DNA of 64,000 bases from Comamonas sp. KCTC 72670 (GTDB lineage: Bacteria > Myxococcota > Myxococcia > Myxococcales > Myxococcaceae), in the NCBI GenBank assembly GCA_014656495.1, contig BNCN01000001.1, positions 620,001-684,000 of the forward strand. Direction: 5' to 3'. The notes below the pieces were generated by a model. That model did not search any database. It had not been told where the DNA came from and saw nothing but the letters and a program-made list of their open reading frames with translations. The translations under genes and the position numbers were made by a program. Shown in pieces: positions 11,468 through 23,300 of the stretch (within the stretch, counting starts at the first letter, position 1; the number at the start of each line of letters is the position of its first letter).

Positions 11468-12052
11468 CTACTCCCAGGTGATGACGTAGTCGGCGCCGCT
11501 CATCCCGCGCGGCGTCCCCACCACCCGGCTCTTGCAGCCGATGACGCTCAGCGCCTCCTGCAAGACGCCCTCGTGGTACTGCACCGGCTGCATGTCCCCG
11601 TGGAAGGCCAGGCGGACCTGCTTGTCTCCCAGCACGGCGTACTCGCGCCGGCCGTAGCTCACCAACGTCGAGTAGGCGGTGGGCGCGTGGGACAGCAGGC
11701 GCTTGGGGTCTCCCTTCCCGATGAGCCGGTTGAGCGTCTGCCCCACCGTGGACTGGAAGAAGTGCGTGACGGCCGCCGCGCCGCACGCGCGCACCGCGTC
11801 CTCCATGGAGCCGTAGTGCGGCGTCAGCACCTCGGACGTGGCGTAGAGCAGGCGCATGGCGTCCACGGCCGGATAGGAGAAGAAGTCCACCGGAGAGCGC
11901 TTGAAGAAGGGCTCTCGCAGCTTCGTGGCCGCCTCCGCGCCGAGCTTCTTCTCCGCGAGCATGAACACCGCGTTGAAGACGAGCCCGCGCACCGTGTCTT
12001 CGGGCCGGATGATGGCCAACCGTTGTTCAAGTTCAGTCTGCGCAATGCCCAT
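11468..12052 (-). CDS. DUF2378 (TIGR02265) family protein
   Basis: 194 residues of a paralogous family found essentially only in myxobacteria. The opening segment with RPEDTVRGLVFNAVF, the middle with VDFFSYPAVDAMRLLYATSEVL and the late RRVxG-type region fit the family. There is no catalytic motif or signal peptide, so it should be cytoplasmic, and its function is unknown. It diverges from glgP across about 220 bp that must hold both promoters. Its presence is one of the clearest taxonomic markers in the window. Confidence 0.82.
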   Translation of the reverse strand: MGIAQTELEQRLAIIRPEDTVRGLVFNAVFMLAEKKLGAEAATKLREPFFKRSPVDFFSYPAVDAMRLLYATSEVLTPHYGSMEDAVRACGAAAVTHFFQSTVGQTLNRLIGKGDPKRLLSHAPTAYSTLVSYGRREYAVLGDKQVRLAFHGDMQPVQYHEGVLQEALSVIGCKSRVVGTPRGMSGADYVITWE

Positions 12053-12275
12053 GGCGGATTGATTTCTACATCAATCCGCCGCCGGGTTGGCGCGACATCC
12101 ACCGACAGGCAGTCCGCAGCCCTTCCAGGTGAGCTGTCCCCCAGGGCGGGGAGGCGCTTTCCCGGTGCGGCGTGAGACACGGCTGCGCTAGCCTGACGCA
12201 CCTTCGCGTACCCGGGAAAGCCCGGGGCTCGCGGAACCATGAACCGCAGCATCAACGTCCCGAGACTCCAGCGAC

Positions 12276-14783
<2,508 letters not shown>

Positions 14784-14796
14784 CGTTTGGGTTTCC

Positions 14797-14826
14797 CTTC
14801 CGGCCGGTGGTGACGCCGGCCGGAAG
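14797..14826 (+). terminator. Strong hairpin terminator of glgP
   Basis: CTTCCGGCCGG (14797-14807) and CCGGCCGGAAG (14816-14826) form a perfect 11-bp stem with an 8-nt loop, 13 bp after the glgP stop. A short T-rich run (TTTGGGTTTCCC) lies on the 5' side, so it could also act on transcripts from the other strand. Confidence 0.7.
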
Positions 14827-14866
14827 CAGGGCGGACTTCAAGGTGACAGCATCCAAGCGCTCCACC

Positions 14867-15019
14867 CCAGCGGTAGCGCCCCAGTCGTTCCTTGAGCTCG
14901 ATGCCCGGACGCGAGATGCGAGCAGTGATGCCGCGAAGGAAAAGCCCTCGTCGGTTCTTCCTGGAGGCGTAGGCCTTGTCGCCGTGCGGTTTCCTGGGCC
15001 GGTGTCGGCGCTGGCCCGA
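14867..15019 (-). pseudogene. Decayed IS5-type transposase fragment
   Basis: The minus strand reads RPRKPHGDKAYASRKNRR, then RGITARISRPGIELKERLG and RYRW. This is the C-terminal DDE region of IS5-family transposases, whose consensus runs 'ADKAYDSRKNRRYLRRRGI..RIARPGIE.KERLGRYRWVVERT'. Just after RYRW one extra G shifts the frame: removing it gives W-V-E-R-L, matching the expected 'VVER' with the catalytic Glu. The next bases run into the glgP terminator. No upstream transposase domain or terminal repeats are visible, so only about 50 codons survive. Confidence 0.7.
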
Positions 15020-15265
15020 AGGCATCCTCACCGAGGGCCTGGGTACTCACGATGTCGTCGCGCGGCGAAGAGTCTCCGAGACGGCCTCAGACTGTCTCGG
15101 CCGCGATTCTCGACTGGCACATCACAAGTTGCCAGCCGGGCTCGGCATCCGCGACAAGCCGCTCGACCTCCTTGAGGCTGGAGAGGTCGAAGGCAGGCAT
15201 TTCCGGACGTCGTTCACGATCCTTGTCCGGGGCGCATCCTGTTTTTCAGGCATTTGAAATAGCCA
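15020..15265. other. Intergenic remnant region
   Basis: There is no confident gene. A 37-codon minus-strand frame at 15087-15200 (MPAFDLSSLKEVERLVADAE to a TGA) looks protein-like and may be a truncated gene or chance. The rest, between the transposase remnant and the ECF41 promoter, shows nothing I can name. Confidence 0.35.
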
Positions 15266-15293
15266 TGTCACACGAGGCATCGGCTGCGTCGTC
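15266..15293 (+). promoter_or_regulatory. ECF41-type promoter (TGTCACA / CGTC)
   Basis: TGTCACA at 15266-15272 is followed by CGTC at 15290-15293, a 17-nt spacer; an overlapping CGTC lies at 15287. TGTCACA and CGTC are the known -35 and -10 elements of ECF41 sigma factor targets, which usually drive the sigma factor's own partner gene. Here they lie about 45-70 bp upstream of the partner gene start at 15339, and the sigma gene in the same operon is of the ECF41 type. Confidence 0.72.
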
Positions 15294-15338
15294 CTGGGGA
15301 TGGAACGGCACTTCGCCCCCCAGAACGAGGACCTACAA

Positions 15339-15800
15339 ATGAAGCCCAGGATGAATGCCTTCGCGGTCGCGCCTGACGCCCTCAACCTCATGCTGGATTT
15401 CAGCAAGAAGGTGGAGGCTCTCGGCCTGGAGCCGAGCCTCTGCGAGCTCGTCAAAATCCGCGCATCCCAAATCAATGGCTGCGCCTTCTGCATCCACCTG
15501 CACACCCGCGACGCCCGCGCCCATGGAGAAACCGAGGAGCGCATCTTCCTTTTGGACGGCTGGCGTGAGTCCCCGCTGTACACCGAGCGCGAGCGCGCGG
15601 CCCTGGGCTGGACCGAGGCCCTGACGCTCATCTCCACGACCCATGCCCCGGATGAGGATTACGCTGCGCTCAAACCGCACTTCACCGAAGAGGAGATCGT
15701 GAAGCTGTCCCTCTTGATTGGCGTCATCAACACCGCGAATCGGCTCATCCTCGGCTTTCGGGCCGTGCATCCGGTGACCCCTCGCAGTGAAGCCGCCTGA
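15339..15800 (+). CDS. Carboxymuconolactone decarboxylase / AhpD-like protein, ECF41 partner
   Basis: 153 residues of the AhpD/CMD fold. The redox pair lies in C48-A-F-C51 followed by H55, the AhpD-type active site of an alkylhydroperoxidase-like protein. The ATG at 15339 has GAGG 8 nt upstream; a longer in-frame start exists at 15300 but would overlap the probable transcription start. It overlaps the downstream sigma factor gene by 14 bp, so the two are translationally coupled. Such 'COE' proteins are the standard partners of ECF41 sigma factors. The physiological substrate is unknown. Confidence 0.9.
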   Translation: MKPRMNAFAVAPDALNLMLDFSKKVEALGLEPSLCELVKIRASQINGCAFCIHLHTRDARAHGETEERIFLLDGWRESPLYTERERAALGWTEALTLISTTHAPDEDYAALKPHFTEEEIVKLSLLIGVINTANRLILGFRAVHPVTPRSEAA

Positions 15801-16662
15801 TTCAAATCCCGCGGACGTCTTCGACCCACTCCGCCCCCGACTGCTCCGCATCGCATACCGGATGCTAGGCACCGTCGCGGAGGCGGAGGACGTGGTGCAG
15901 GAGGCGTATCTCCGATGGCACCAGACGGATCGCGAAGCCGTGCGGGACGCCAAAGCCGTGCTCGTCCGCATGGTGACGCGCCTGTGCCTGGACGTCCTGA
16001 AGTCCGCGCGCGTCCGGCACGAGGAGTACGTGGGGACCTGGCTTCCAGAGCCCATCATCGAAACAGTGGAGGGCGATGACTTGACGCTGACCCTGATGAT
16101 GGCCCTGGAGCGCCTGTCTCCGTTGGAGCGCGCCGCGTTCCTCCTTCACGACGTGTTCGCCATGGACTTCGAGCAGGTGGCGCAGGCCATCGACCGCGCT
16201 CCCGCGGCGTGCCGCCAGCTCGCCAGCCGGGCGCGAGCCCACGTGCAGGAGGCCCGGCCCCGCTTCCCCGTGACGGAGGCAAAGGGCCACGAGTTGGCCT
16301 TGGCATTCCACGCTGCGTCCCGGAGCGGCGACACGCAGGCGATCCAGACACTCCTGGCCCAGGACGCCATCCTGTACGCCGATGGAGGAGGCAAGGCGAA
16401 GGCGGTCCCCAATCCCATCTACGGACGAGAGAAGCTGGTGCGCTTCTTTGAAGGGGTGTGGCGCATTCCAGCCGTGGGCTCGGCGCACATCGTGCACGAG
16501 GGCACCATCGACGGCCTGCCCGCGTACGTCACGATGGATCCAGATGGAATGCTGCAGACCACGGCTTTCGCTGTCGAGGGCGGCCGAATCGTCGCCATCT
16601 ACGTCACGCGCAACCCCGACAAGCTGAAGGGCATCCGCCGCGCGATGGTGGGCACGGCATAG
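15787..16662 (+). CDS. ECF41 family RNA polymerase sigma factor with C-terminal SnoaL-like domain
   Basis: 291 residues, GTG start. Regions sigma2 (RLLRIAYRMLGTVAEAEDVV) and sigma4 (LSPLERAAFLLHDVFAMDFE) are followed by a SnoaL-like extension typical of this group. All three ECF41 signature motifs are visible: WLPEP at 85-89 in the linker, DGGGK at 199-203 and NPDKL at 276-280. In characterised members the C-terminal extension replaces an anti-sigma factor and tunes activity. It overlaps its partner gene and probably autoregulates through the TGTCACA/CGTC promoter at 15266. The activating signal is unknown. Confidence 0.95.
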   Translation: MKPPDSNPADVFDPLRPRLLRIAYRMLGTVAEAEDVVQEAYLRWHQTDREAVRDAKAVLVRMVTRLCLDVLKSARVRHEEYVGTWLPEPIIETVEGDDLTLTLMMALERLSPLERAAFLLHDVFAMDFEQVAQAIDRAPAACRQLASRARAHVQEARPRFPVTEAKGHELALAFHAASRSGDTQAIQTLLAQDAILYADGGGKAKAVPNPIYGREKLVRFFEGVWRIPAVGSAHIVHEGTIDGLPAYVTMDPDGMLQTTAFAVEGGRIVAIYVTRNPDKLKGIRRAMVGTA

Positions 16663-17209
16663 GAGGCGTCGGCACGCAGCACGGCCCCTGCGAGGGGACC
16701 TTTAATGGAGTCGCTGCGTGTGTGCCGAACCCGGGGACGTGCGGCTGGCATCGTTTCAGCCAAGTGGGTGCGCGGGAAACGCGGGGCATGCAAGGGCGGG
16801 GGGTTGTGCTTCGAATCCGCGCGATGGCTCCGCTGCTGGAGGATTGGGGACGCCGTCCCCCATCCGCGACATCTGGAGACAGCGGCGAAGTCTGCGGCCA
16901 CTCAATCCGCCCCCGACGGCGGCCGGTGCACGTCACCTCTGAATGTCCATCGCTTTTCCTGTCGCAGTCTCTGGAGAAAGCGCCGACAACGAGTTCGCGC
17001 AGGGCTTCATTCGGGGAGTCGATGGTCGCGCCCTCCCACGCTGGCCCACGGGGGCAATCCACCCCGCAAGCCCAACGTCCTCTCCGCGTCACCCGCGGCG
17101 GTGGCGCGCGGACCAACGCTGGCCAGTGGATGCCGCTGGCATCCAACAGTGATCACTAGACCCCGGGCGCATTGGCAGCAGGGAGCCGCCTGTTCGACGA
17201 ACGGGCTTC
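16663..17209. other. Intergenic stretch without a supported gene
   Basis: About 550 bp between the ECF41 gene and the lipase-chaperone-like gene. Frames are open here on both strands, but their products are Arg/Pro/Ser-rich with no recognisable domain, and the sequence is locally less regular than neighbouring coding DNA. A TTCGAATCC at 16810-16818 recalls a tRNA T-loop, but its flanks do not pair. It presumably includes the promoter for the gene at 17210. Confidence 0.5.
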
Positions 17210-18274
17210 ATGCGAACGAAAACGACGCGCGTGCTGGGGGCCGGTGCGCTCATTCTCGGGCTGCTCGTGGTGAGGTCTTTCATGCCCACCGAGCAGGTTC
17301 CCTCCGGGCAGCCGTCCCTGGAGCCCGTCTCCACCCGCTCCCTCCCCTCCCGGGCCGCACCGGGAACGCCTGCCCCACCTCGCCCTGGGGTGAAGGCCGT
17401 GTCGTCGCAGGCGACCGCGTCGCCGGATGGAGAGATGGAGGCGCTGCGAGCCTCGTTGCTCGAACGCTATGGCGCGCGGCTGAGCGAGCCCTCCGTCCAG
17501 CTTCGAATGCTGGAGCAGCTCATGCGCTACTTCCAGATGCGTTCGCCGGACCGCTGGCGCGAGGCCTTGGAGGACTTCCTCTGGAAGGCCTTCCCCGGAC
17601 GGTACGAGGTGCTGACCGCCCTGCTGCGAAACCGCATGGACTACGAGAAGTGGGTGGAGGCCAACGCCCCGTACCTGCGAGGACTCGATGAGAAGCAACG
17701 CCGGGCCGCCCTGCGGGATGCGCGCGACCGGCTCTTCGGCAAGGAGACCGCGCGGCAACTGTGGGCCTCGGAGCTGCGCCACCAGGCCGTCGCCGATACG
17801 TTCCAGGCGCTCGAGGCCATGCAGGGCGCGTCCCTCTCCGAGAAGCTGTCCACCTACAAGCAGCGGCTCGACGCCATCTATGGCGACGCCGCGCCGGTCC
17901 ACCTCGCCCGGCATCCCCAGGAGACGATGAACCGGTTCCTGGGCCTGCCCTCCATCCAGCAGGAGCTGACGGGCATGGCGCCCGCCAAGCGCGCCCAGAG
18001 CCTACGGACCGTGCGCAAGGAGATGGGCTTGACGGAGGACGCCCTGCGCCGCTGGGACACGCTGGACCAGGCGCGGGACGCCCGCTGGGAGGCGGGCACC
18101 CGGTACATGGAGGAGCGCGCGGAGCTGGCGCGGACGCTCTCCGGAGACGACCTGGAAGCGCGCCTCCAGGAAGTCCGCTCGCGCTACTTCGGCGCCGAGG
18201 CGGACGTCATCGCCCAGGAGGAAGCCAGTGGCCTCTTCCGCTTCACGCGCCCCCGGCAATGGGGGCGCAACTGA
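17210..18274 (+). CDS. Membrane-anchored helical protein resembling lipase secretion chaperones
   Basis: 354 residues with an N-terminal uncleaved anchor (VLGAGALILGLLVV), a Pro/Ser-rich spacer to about residue 75, then an all-helical domain. Patterns such as DARDRLFGKETARQLWASE, LDQARDARWEAGTRYMEE and EVRSRYFGAEADVIAQEE match the repeated helical layout and 'hF..E...i..lE' ending of LifO/LipB steric chaperones (Lipase_chap). The usual N-terminal RxxFDY motif is not evident, and no lipase gene adjoins, so the assignment is provisional. A generic helical periplasmic protein is the alternative. It is convergent with the M3 peptidase, 15 bp away. Confidence 0.6.
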   Translation: MRTKTTRVLGAGALILGLLVVRSFMPTEQVPSGQPSLEPVSTRSLPSRAAPGTPAPPRPGVKAVSSQATASPDGEMEALRASLLERYGARLSEPSVQLRMLEQLMRYFQMRSPDRWREALEDFLWKAFPGRYEVLTALLRNRMDYEKWVEANAPYLRGLDEKQRRAALRDARDRLFGKETARQLWASELRHQAVADTFQALEAMQGASLSEKLSTYKQRLDAIYGDAAPVHLARHPQETMNRFLGLPSIQQELTGMAPAKRAQSLRTVRKEMGLTEDALRRWDTLDQARDARWEAGTRYMEERAELARTLSGDDLEARLQEVRSRYFGAEADVIAQEEASGLFRFTRPRQWGRN

Positions 18275-18289
18275 AGCCCCGGCGCGCCG

Positions 18290-20242
18290 TCACGCGGCCT
18301 GGTTGAGCCACTCCTCGTACGCGCGGAAGTCGTAGTCGCGTCCCAGGAAGGCGTGCACCAGGCGGGCCGCGTCGTCCGAGCCGCCCGGCTCCAGCACCGC
18401 GCGCCGGTACGCCTGCGCGGGCTCCGACGACAGCATCCCTTTCTGCTGGAACACCGTGAACAGGTCCTTCGCGATGACGAGCGACCACATGTACGTGTAG
18501 TAGTTCGACGAGTACCCGTCGAGGTGCCCGAAGGAGAGGTGGAAGTAGGTGCCCTCCACGTACGGGAACGGTGTGAATTTGCCCTGGAGCTCGCGCACGA
18601 GCGACACGGCGTCCACGCTGTCCGGCTTGCGCCGGTACAGCTCCAGGCTCAGCGCCGCGTAGAACATCTGCTGGCGCACCCACAGCCCCTTGCCGAACTC
18701 CTCCGCGCGCCGCATGCGCTCCACCAGGTCCGCGGGGATGGGCTCGTTCGTCTGGTAATGCCGGGCGAACGTCTGGAGGCTGGCCGTGTCGCGCGCCCAC
18801 TCCTCCAGCATCTGCGACGGCGCCTCCACGAAGTCCCACTCCGTGCGCACGCCCGACACACCCGCCCAGCGGGTGTGGCCGCCGAAGATGTGGTGCAGCA
18901 GGTGGCCGAACTCGTGGAGGAAGGTCTCCACTTCACTGTGCAGGAGCAGCGCGGGCTCCGCGCCCGGACGCGGGAAGTTGCAGACGAGCACCCCTTCCGG
19001 CAGCCGCCGGCCCGTCTTCCCGCTGGTGAGCGTGAACTGCGCCGCGTGCTTGTACTTGTCGTCGCGCGGGTGCATGTCCAGGTAGAAGCGCCCGCGCAGC
19101 GTGGCGCCCTCGAACACGTCGTAGGCCTCCACGTCCGGGTGCCACACCGGCGCGTCCGCGACATGGCGGTAGGTGACGCCGAACATGCGCGCCGTCAGGT
19201 CGAGCATGCCCTGCTTCACCCGCGTGTACTCGTAATAGGGCCGCACCGCCTGCGAGTCGAAGGCGTACTGCTCCGCCTTCACGCGGTCCTCCAGGTACGC
19301 CTGGTCCCACGGGTTCACGCGCTCGGCGCCGGGCTCGTCGCGGCGCTTGCGCTCCAGCAGCACGGCGTAGTCGCGCTCCATGCGCGCGCCGGACGCGTCG
19401 GCGATCTTCTGGATGAAGTCCGACGCGGCCTGCTCGTCGCGAATCATCTTGTCCTCGGTCGCGTAGGCCGCCCAGTTGCGGTAGCCCAGCAGCACCGCCA
19501 GCTCGTTGCGCCGCGACACCATACGCTGGAGCACGTCCGCGTTGGCGGGGTGGCCGCGCTGGCGGAAGGTGCGCCACATCTGCTCGCGGGCCTTCGCGTC
19601 CCGCGCGTACGTCATGAACGGGACGATGTCCGGGTAGTCCGTGGTGACGCGCACCTTCCCGTCCTCGCCCGGCGGGTGGGCCCGGACGTAGTCGTCGGGC
19701 AGTCCCTCCAGGGCGGAGGGCGGCAGCGCCTCTGTCCGCGTGTCCTGCCGGATGTTCTTGCTGAACTCCTGGCCAATGCGGACCAGCTCCTCCTGCAGCG
19801 CCTTCACCCGGGCGCGCGTGGCGTCATCCCGGTCCACGCCGGCGCGGCGGAACTCGCGCAGCACCTTCTCCATCCACTTGCGGGTGGCCGCGTCCTCGCC
19901 GGACAGGTCCAACGCCGCGAGCACGTCATAGACGCCCCGGTCCATGCGGATGTCGTTGCTGAGCGTCTCCAGGGACTGCTCGGCGGCCTCGGCCGCGTCG
20001 CGCATGGCGGCGTCCGGGTGCGCGTGACGGGCCACGCTGGCGCGGGCGCCCGCGTCGTCGAGCGCGGCCGTGGACTCGTCGTAGAGCTCCAGCACCTCGC
20101 GCGTGACGTAGGGAGGCCGGAGGGCCTTGAGGCGGGCGATTCCCTCGCGGGCGGCGGTCATGGCCGCCTCGGCGGCGCGCGTGAATTCGGCCGGCGGGCA
20201 GGTGACGAGGCGGGCAGCGTCGGGGACTTGGCTCTCTGACAC
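18290..20242 (-). CDS. M3 family zinc metallopeptidase (oligopeptidase, thimet/PepF type)
   Basis: 650 residues of peptidase family M3. The zinc motif HEFGHLLHH is present, with the downstream Glu in WDFVEAPSQMLEEW completing the HExxH+E set. The C-terminal YSSNYYTYMWSLVIAKDLF is a typical M3 substrate-binding segment (G-Y..YY..). There is no signal peptide, so it is probably a cytosolic oligopeptidase. The GTG start at 20240-20242 was chosen for the AGGAG 7 nt upstream; the frame stays open further but codes for unrelated sequence. Confidence 0.93.
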   Translation of the reverse strand: MSESQVPDAARLVTCPPAEFTRAAEAAMTAAREGIARLKALRPPYVTREVLELYDESTAALDDAGARASVARHAHPDAAMRDAAEAAEQSLETLSNDIRMDRGVYDVLAALDLSGEDAATRKWMEKVLREFRRAGVDRDDATRARVKALQEELVRIGQEFSKNIRQDTRTEALPPSALEGLPDDYVRAHPPGEDGKVRVTTDYPDIVPFMTYARDAKAREQMWRTFRQRGHPANADVLQRMVSRRNELAVLLGYRNWAAYATEDKMIRDEQAASDFIQKIADASGARMERDYAVLLERKRRDEPGAERVNPWDQAYLEDRVKAEQYAFDSQAVRPYYEYTRVKQGMLDLTARMFGVTYRHVADAPVWHPDVEAYDVFEGATLRGRFYLDMHPRDDKYKHAAQFTLTSGKTGRRLPEGVLVCNFPRPGAEPALLLHSEVETFLHEFGHLLHHIFGGHTRWAGVSGVRTEWDFVEAPSQMLEEWARDTASLQTFARHYQTNEPIPADLVERMRRAEEFGKGLWVRQQMFYAALSLELYRRKPDSVDAVSLVRELQGKFTPFPYVEGTYFHLSFGHLDGYSSNYYTYMWSLVIAKDLFTVFQQKGMLSSEPAQAYRRAVLEPGGSDDAARLVHAFLGRDYDFRAYEEWLNQAA

Positions 20243-20336
20243 AGTCAGCTCCTGAACGTGATGACGGCGAGACTCTGGCCGCGAAGTTAATGCGCCGACC
20301 GCCCGACAGCAGCAGGGATTGGCGCTGGAAATGCGA

Positions 20337-20369
20337 AGGCCGCCCGGCGCATGCACGCCAGGGCGGCCT
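20337..20369 (-). terminator. Terminator hairpin downstream of the giant Ig-like lipoprotein gene
   Basis: AGGCCGCCCGGCG (20337-20349) pairs with CGCC (20356-20359) and GGGCGGCCT (20361-20369), giving a 13-bp stem with one bulged A and a 6-nt loop. On the minus strand it lies 31 bp after the stop at 20400 and is followed by TCGCATTT, a short U-containing tail. Confidence 0.65.
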
Positions 20370-20399
20370 CCTTGAACGGCCCGGTACGAGGGACCGGGG

Positions 20400-23300
20400 C
20401 TACGGCTGTTCCGTCGGGCTCTGGGAGTTCTGTGGCTGACGAACGGCGCGCGTCACGAAGTCCGCGCCGTTGTTGTCCGTGTCCCAGCCATTCCCCGCCA
20501 GGGCGTCAGCGCCGCCGACGGCCATGGTCGCGGACGTGGAGGTGGACAGGGCCTTCCGCTCGAGGCTGCCACCCACCGCGGGGTGACTCGGCGCCGCGGT
20601 GCCCTCGGGTGAGTTCCCCGTGCCCCACGCCACCTTGTCCACCGCCACGTCATTGACGTTGGTCGTCAACCCCGGACCGATGCGGACGTGTCCACCCGCG
20701 GTCGTGGACGCCGACACGTCGATCGTCGAGCCGTAGGACAGGTCTCGCGCCACGGGGCCGCTGTAGTTGGCGCCTCCCAGCAGGAAGTACCCATGGGCCC
20801 GAATCAGGGTCCCCGGAGGAATGGTGTAGCCGGCGCCGTACGTGCTTCCTGTCGCTGACTTGTACTGCACGCGCCAGTTGCCGATGTCCACGTCCGCGTT
20901 CGTCGGGTTGTAGAGTTCGATGAACTCATCGGTGGCCGCGTTCCCCGAGCCATTACCGCCGCTCACCTCGCTGATGACGACGTGGTTGGCAACGGCCGGG
21001 GCCGGCGTCACCGTCACCGCGCCGTAGTTCGGCGTGACGCCCTGGGCGACGACGCCGTCCTGGTCGCAGTACACCCATTCCTGGGCCTCGGGCGGGCCCT
21101 GGGTGAAGCGGTAGCGGAAGCCATAGGCGTAGGTTCCTGGCGCCGCGACGTTCAGCGAGGCCACCCGCTCGTCGTTGTTCTCGCCCGTGACGGAGTACCC
21201 CGCATTCGGCGCCGCCGTCACCCAGGTCCAGGACTCCGGCGCGGCGGGGTCCGTGCCGTGACCCAGCTCCGCGACGAGGTGCGGGAACCCGTCATTGCCA
21301 TTCGGGTTCCAGGTGGTCACCTGCGGCTCGTAGAACTGGCTGTAGACGGAGTGAGCGGTCCCCACGCGAATGGGCGCGGAGAACGTCTTCGGGTGCTGGA
21401 TGGCGCAGTAGTCCACCGGGCCGGTGATGGCCACGCCACAGCTCTCGTTGGCGCCCCCCGGCGTGCCCCGGCCTCCGCCCGGCAGCGACGCGTCCGAGTC
21501 ACACCAGTACCAGGCGTGCTGACTCGCCCGCGTCCCGACCACCGCGGACGATAGGTTCATCGAGCGCCCCGTCGTCTGCGGGAAGGCGGCGGTGTACGCC
21601 ACGTCATCCACCACGGTGGTCCCCATCTCGACGAAGAGGTGGCCTGCGTGGCCCAGCGTGAAGAGCGTGCCGCCGTAGCCGTACTGCGCCGTCACGCCGC
21701 CGTTGGTCGCCGCATCCGCGTTGCTCGCGGCGACGAAGGTGCCCCGCCCCGGGATGATGAGGGGCTGGTCGCCCGGCGTCAGCACGCTGAAGTCCGACAC
21801 CGCGCCCGCGCCATTGTCGAAGCGGATTCGCAGGTTCGCGAGGTCCCGTGGGCCATCGACCGTGCTGGTCAGCTCCAGGTACTCGGTGGTGTTGCTGTCG
21901 GGGCGGTGCATCAGCTCGCTGATGACCAACTCCCCCGCCGCGGGAGCGGGCGCCGTGGTGCATGCGGCCTCGAAGCAGACGCCGTCCTGTCCAGGGCACA
22001 CCTCGGAGGTCTCCGCGTACTCGCACGCCGCCAGGCCCGCCGTCACCACGCAGGCCTCCGCGTACGTCACGCGCGACAGGCCGTCCTCGGAGCACTCCGG
22101 CGCACGCGGAGCACAGACGATGTCCGCGCACGGCCCCGGCACCTCGATGGAGCTGTAGGAGAGCGCACTGCCGTTGTTCGCCGCGTCGAACACGCGCAGC
22201 CCGAAGTACCAGGTCGTCGCCTGCCCCACGGGCGGAGTCACCTCGAGCTCCTCCGGCGTCCCGGGGGCATCCGGCGTGGCCGTGGGAACTTCGGTGGCGT
22301 TCGAGAACGTCAGCGCGTCGAACGGCTCACTGCTGTAGCGAAGCTCGTAGCGGGCGGCAGTGCCGTCCATGCCGTTGTCGCCAGTCGCCGTCCAGCTCAC
22401 CCGAACCGTCGAGCTGTCCACCAGGCCCAGCACCAACGTGGGCTGAGCGGGTGCGACGTCGTCGGTGATGGACACCAGGGCCTCCGCGGATGTCAGCGAC
22501 GGGCTCGCGGTGGTCGCCACCAGGACGAAGTCGCCCGACTGGCTCACGGTGAGGTCACTGAAGGCGGCCACGCCCTCCACCGGCGGCACCGTCAGCGTGC
22601 CACCCAAGGTCACTCCGGGCGCGCTCGCCAGATGGAGCGTGACGGAAGGCGCCGTGACGTTCGCGGTGTTGCCGAACGCATCCTGAAGCGCCACGCGCGT
22701 CGCGGACAGCGGCTGGAGCACCGAGCCCGTCTCCGGCGCGGTGATGAACGCGAGCCGCACGGGCGCCCCCGCCTCCACCGTGAAGCCGAACGTATTGGAC
22801 ACCTGGGCAGCGGCGTCCTCGAACGTCACCGACTGTTCGCCCGCCGTCTGGAAGGTGATGCTGAACGTGTGCACGCCGTCATCCGCATCCGTGTACGTGT
22901 GCGCGGACAGCGGCTCCGCTTCCACGTCGGAGGACGAGGGCACCACGGTCCCCGCGTAGTCCGACAGCACGTTGCCGAAGCGGTCCTGCGCGGAGACCGT
23001 GAAGGCCAGGGGCACACCCGCGACCGTGGCCTCCGTCGGAGCCGTCACGTGCAAGTCCGCGAACGCCCCGGGAGAGACTGTCACCTGACCTGTCGCCGTC
23101 AGCGACGCGAGCGCGGTGTCCCGGACGGCGAGCTGCCACGCCCCCGCTGTGCCAAAACTCACGTTGAAGAGACGCTGCCCGCCATCCTCCTCCACAAACG
23201 TGTAGTCCGCGGGGAGCGTGGCCTGCGCGCCACCGGGTGCCGTGAAGTGCACGGTGCCCCGGTACCCCGTCGCGACGTTGTCGTGCGCATCCCGCAGCGA

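Noticed and set aside
16810..16818. TTCGAATCC, like a tRNA T-loop
   Set aside because: The flanking bases do not form a T stem, and no anticodon arm or acceptor end can be folded around it.
16705..17691. A 328-codon open frame spanning the gap and the start of the lipase-chaperone-like gene
   Set aside because: It overlaps the real gene in another frame and is low-complexity and Arg-rich, with no recognisable domain.
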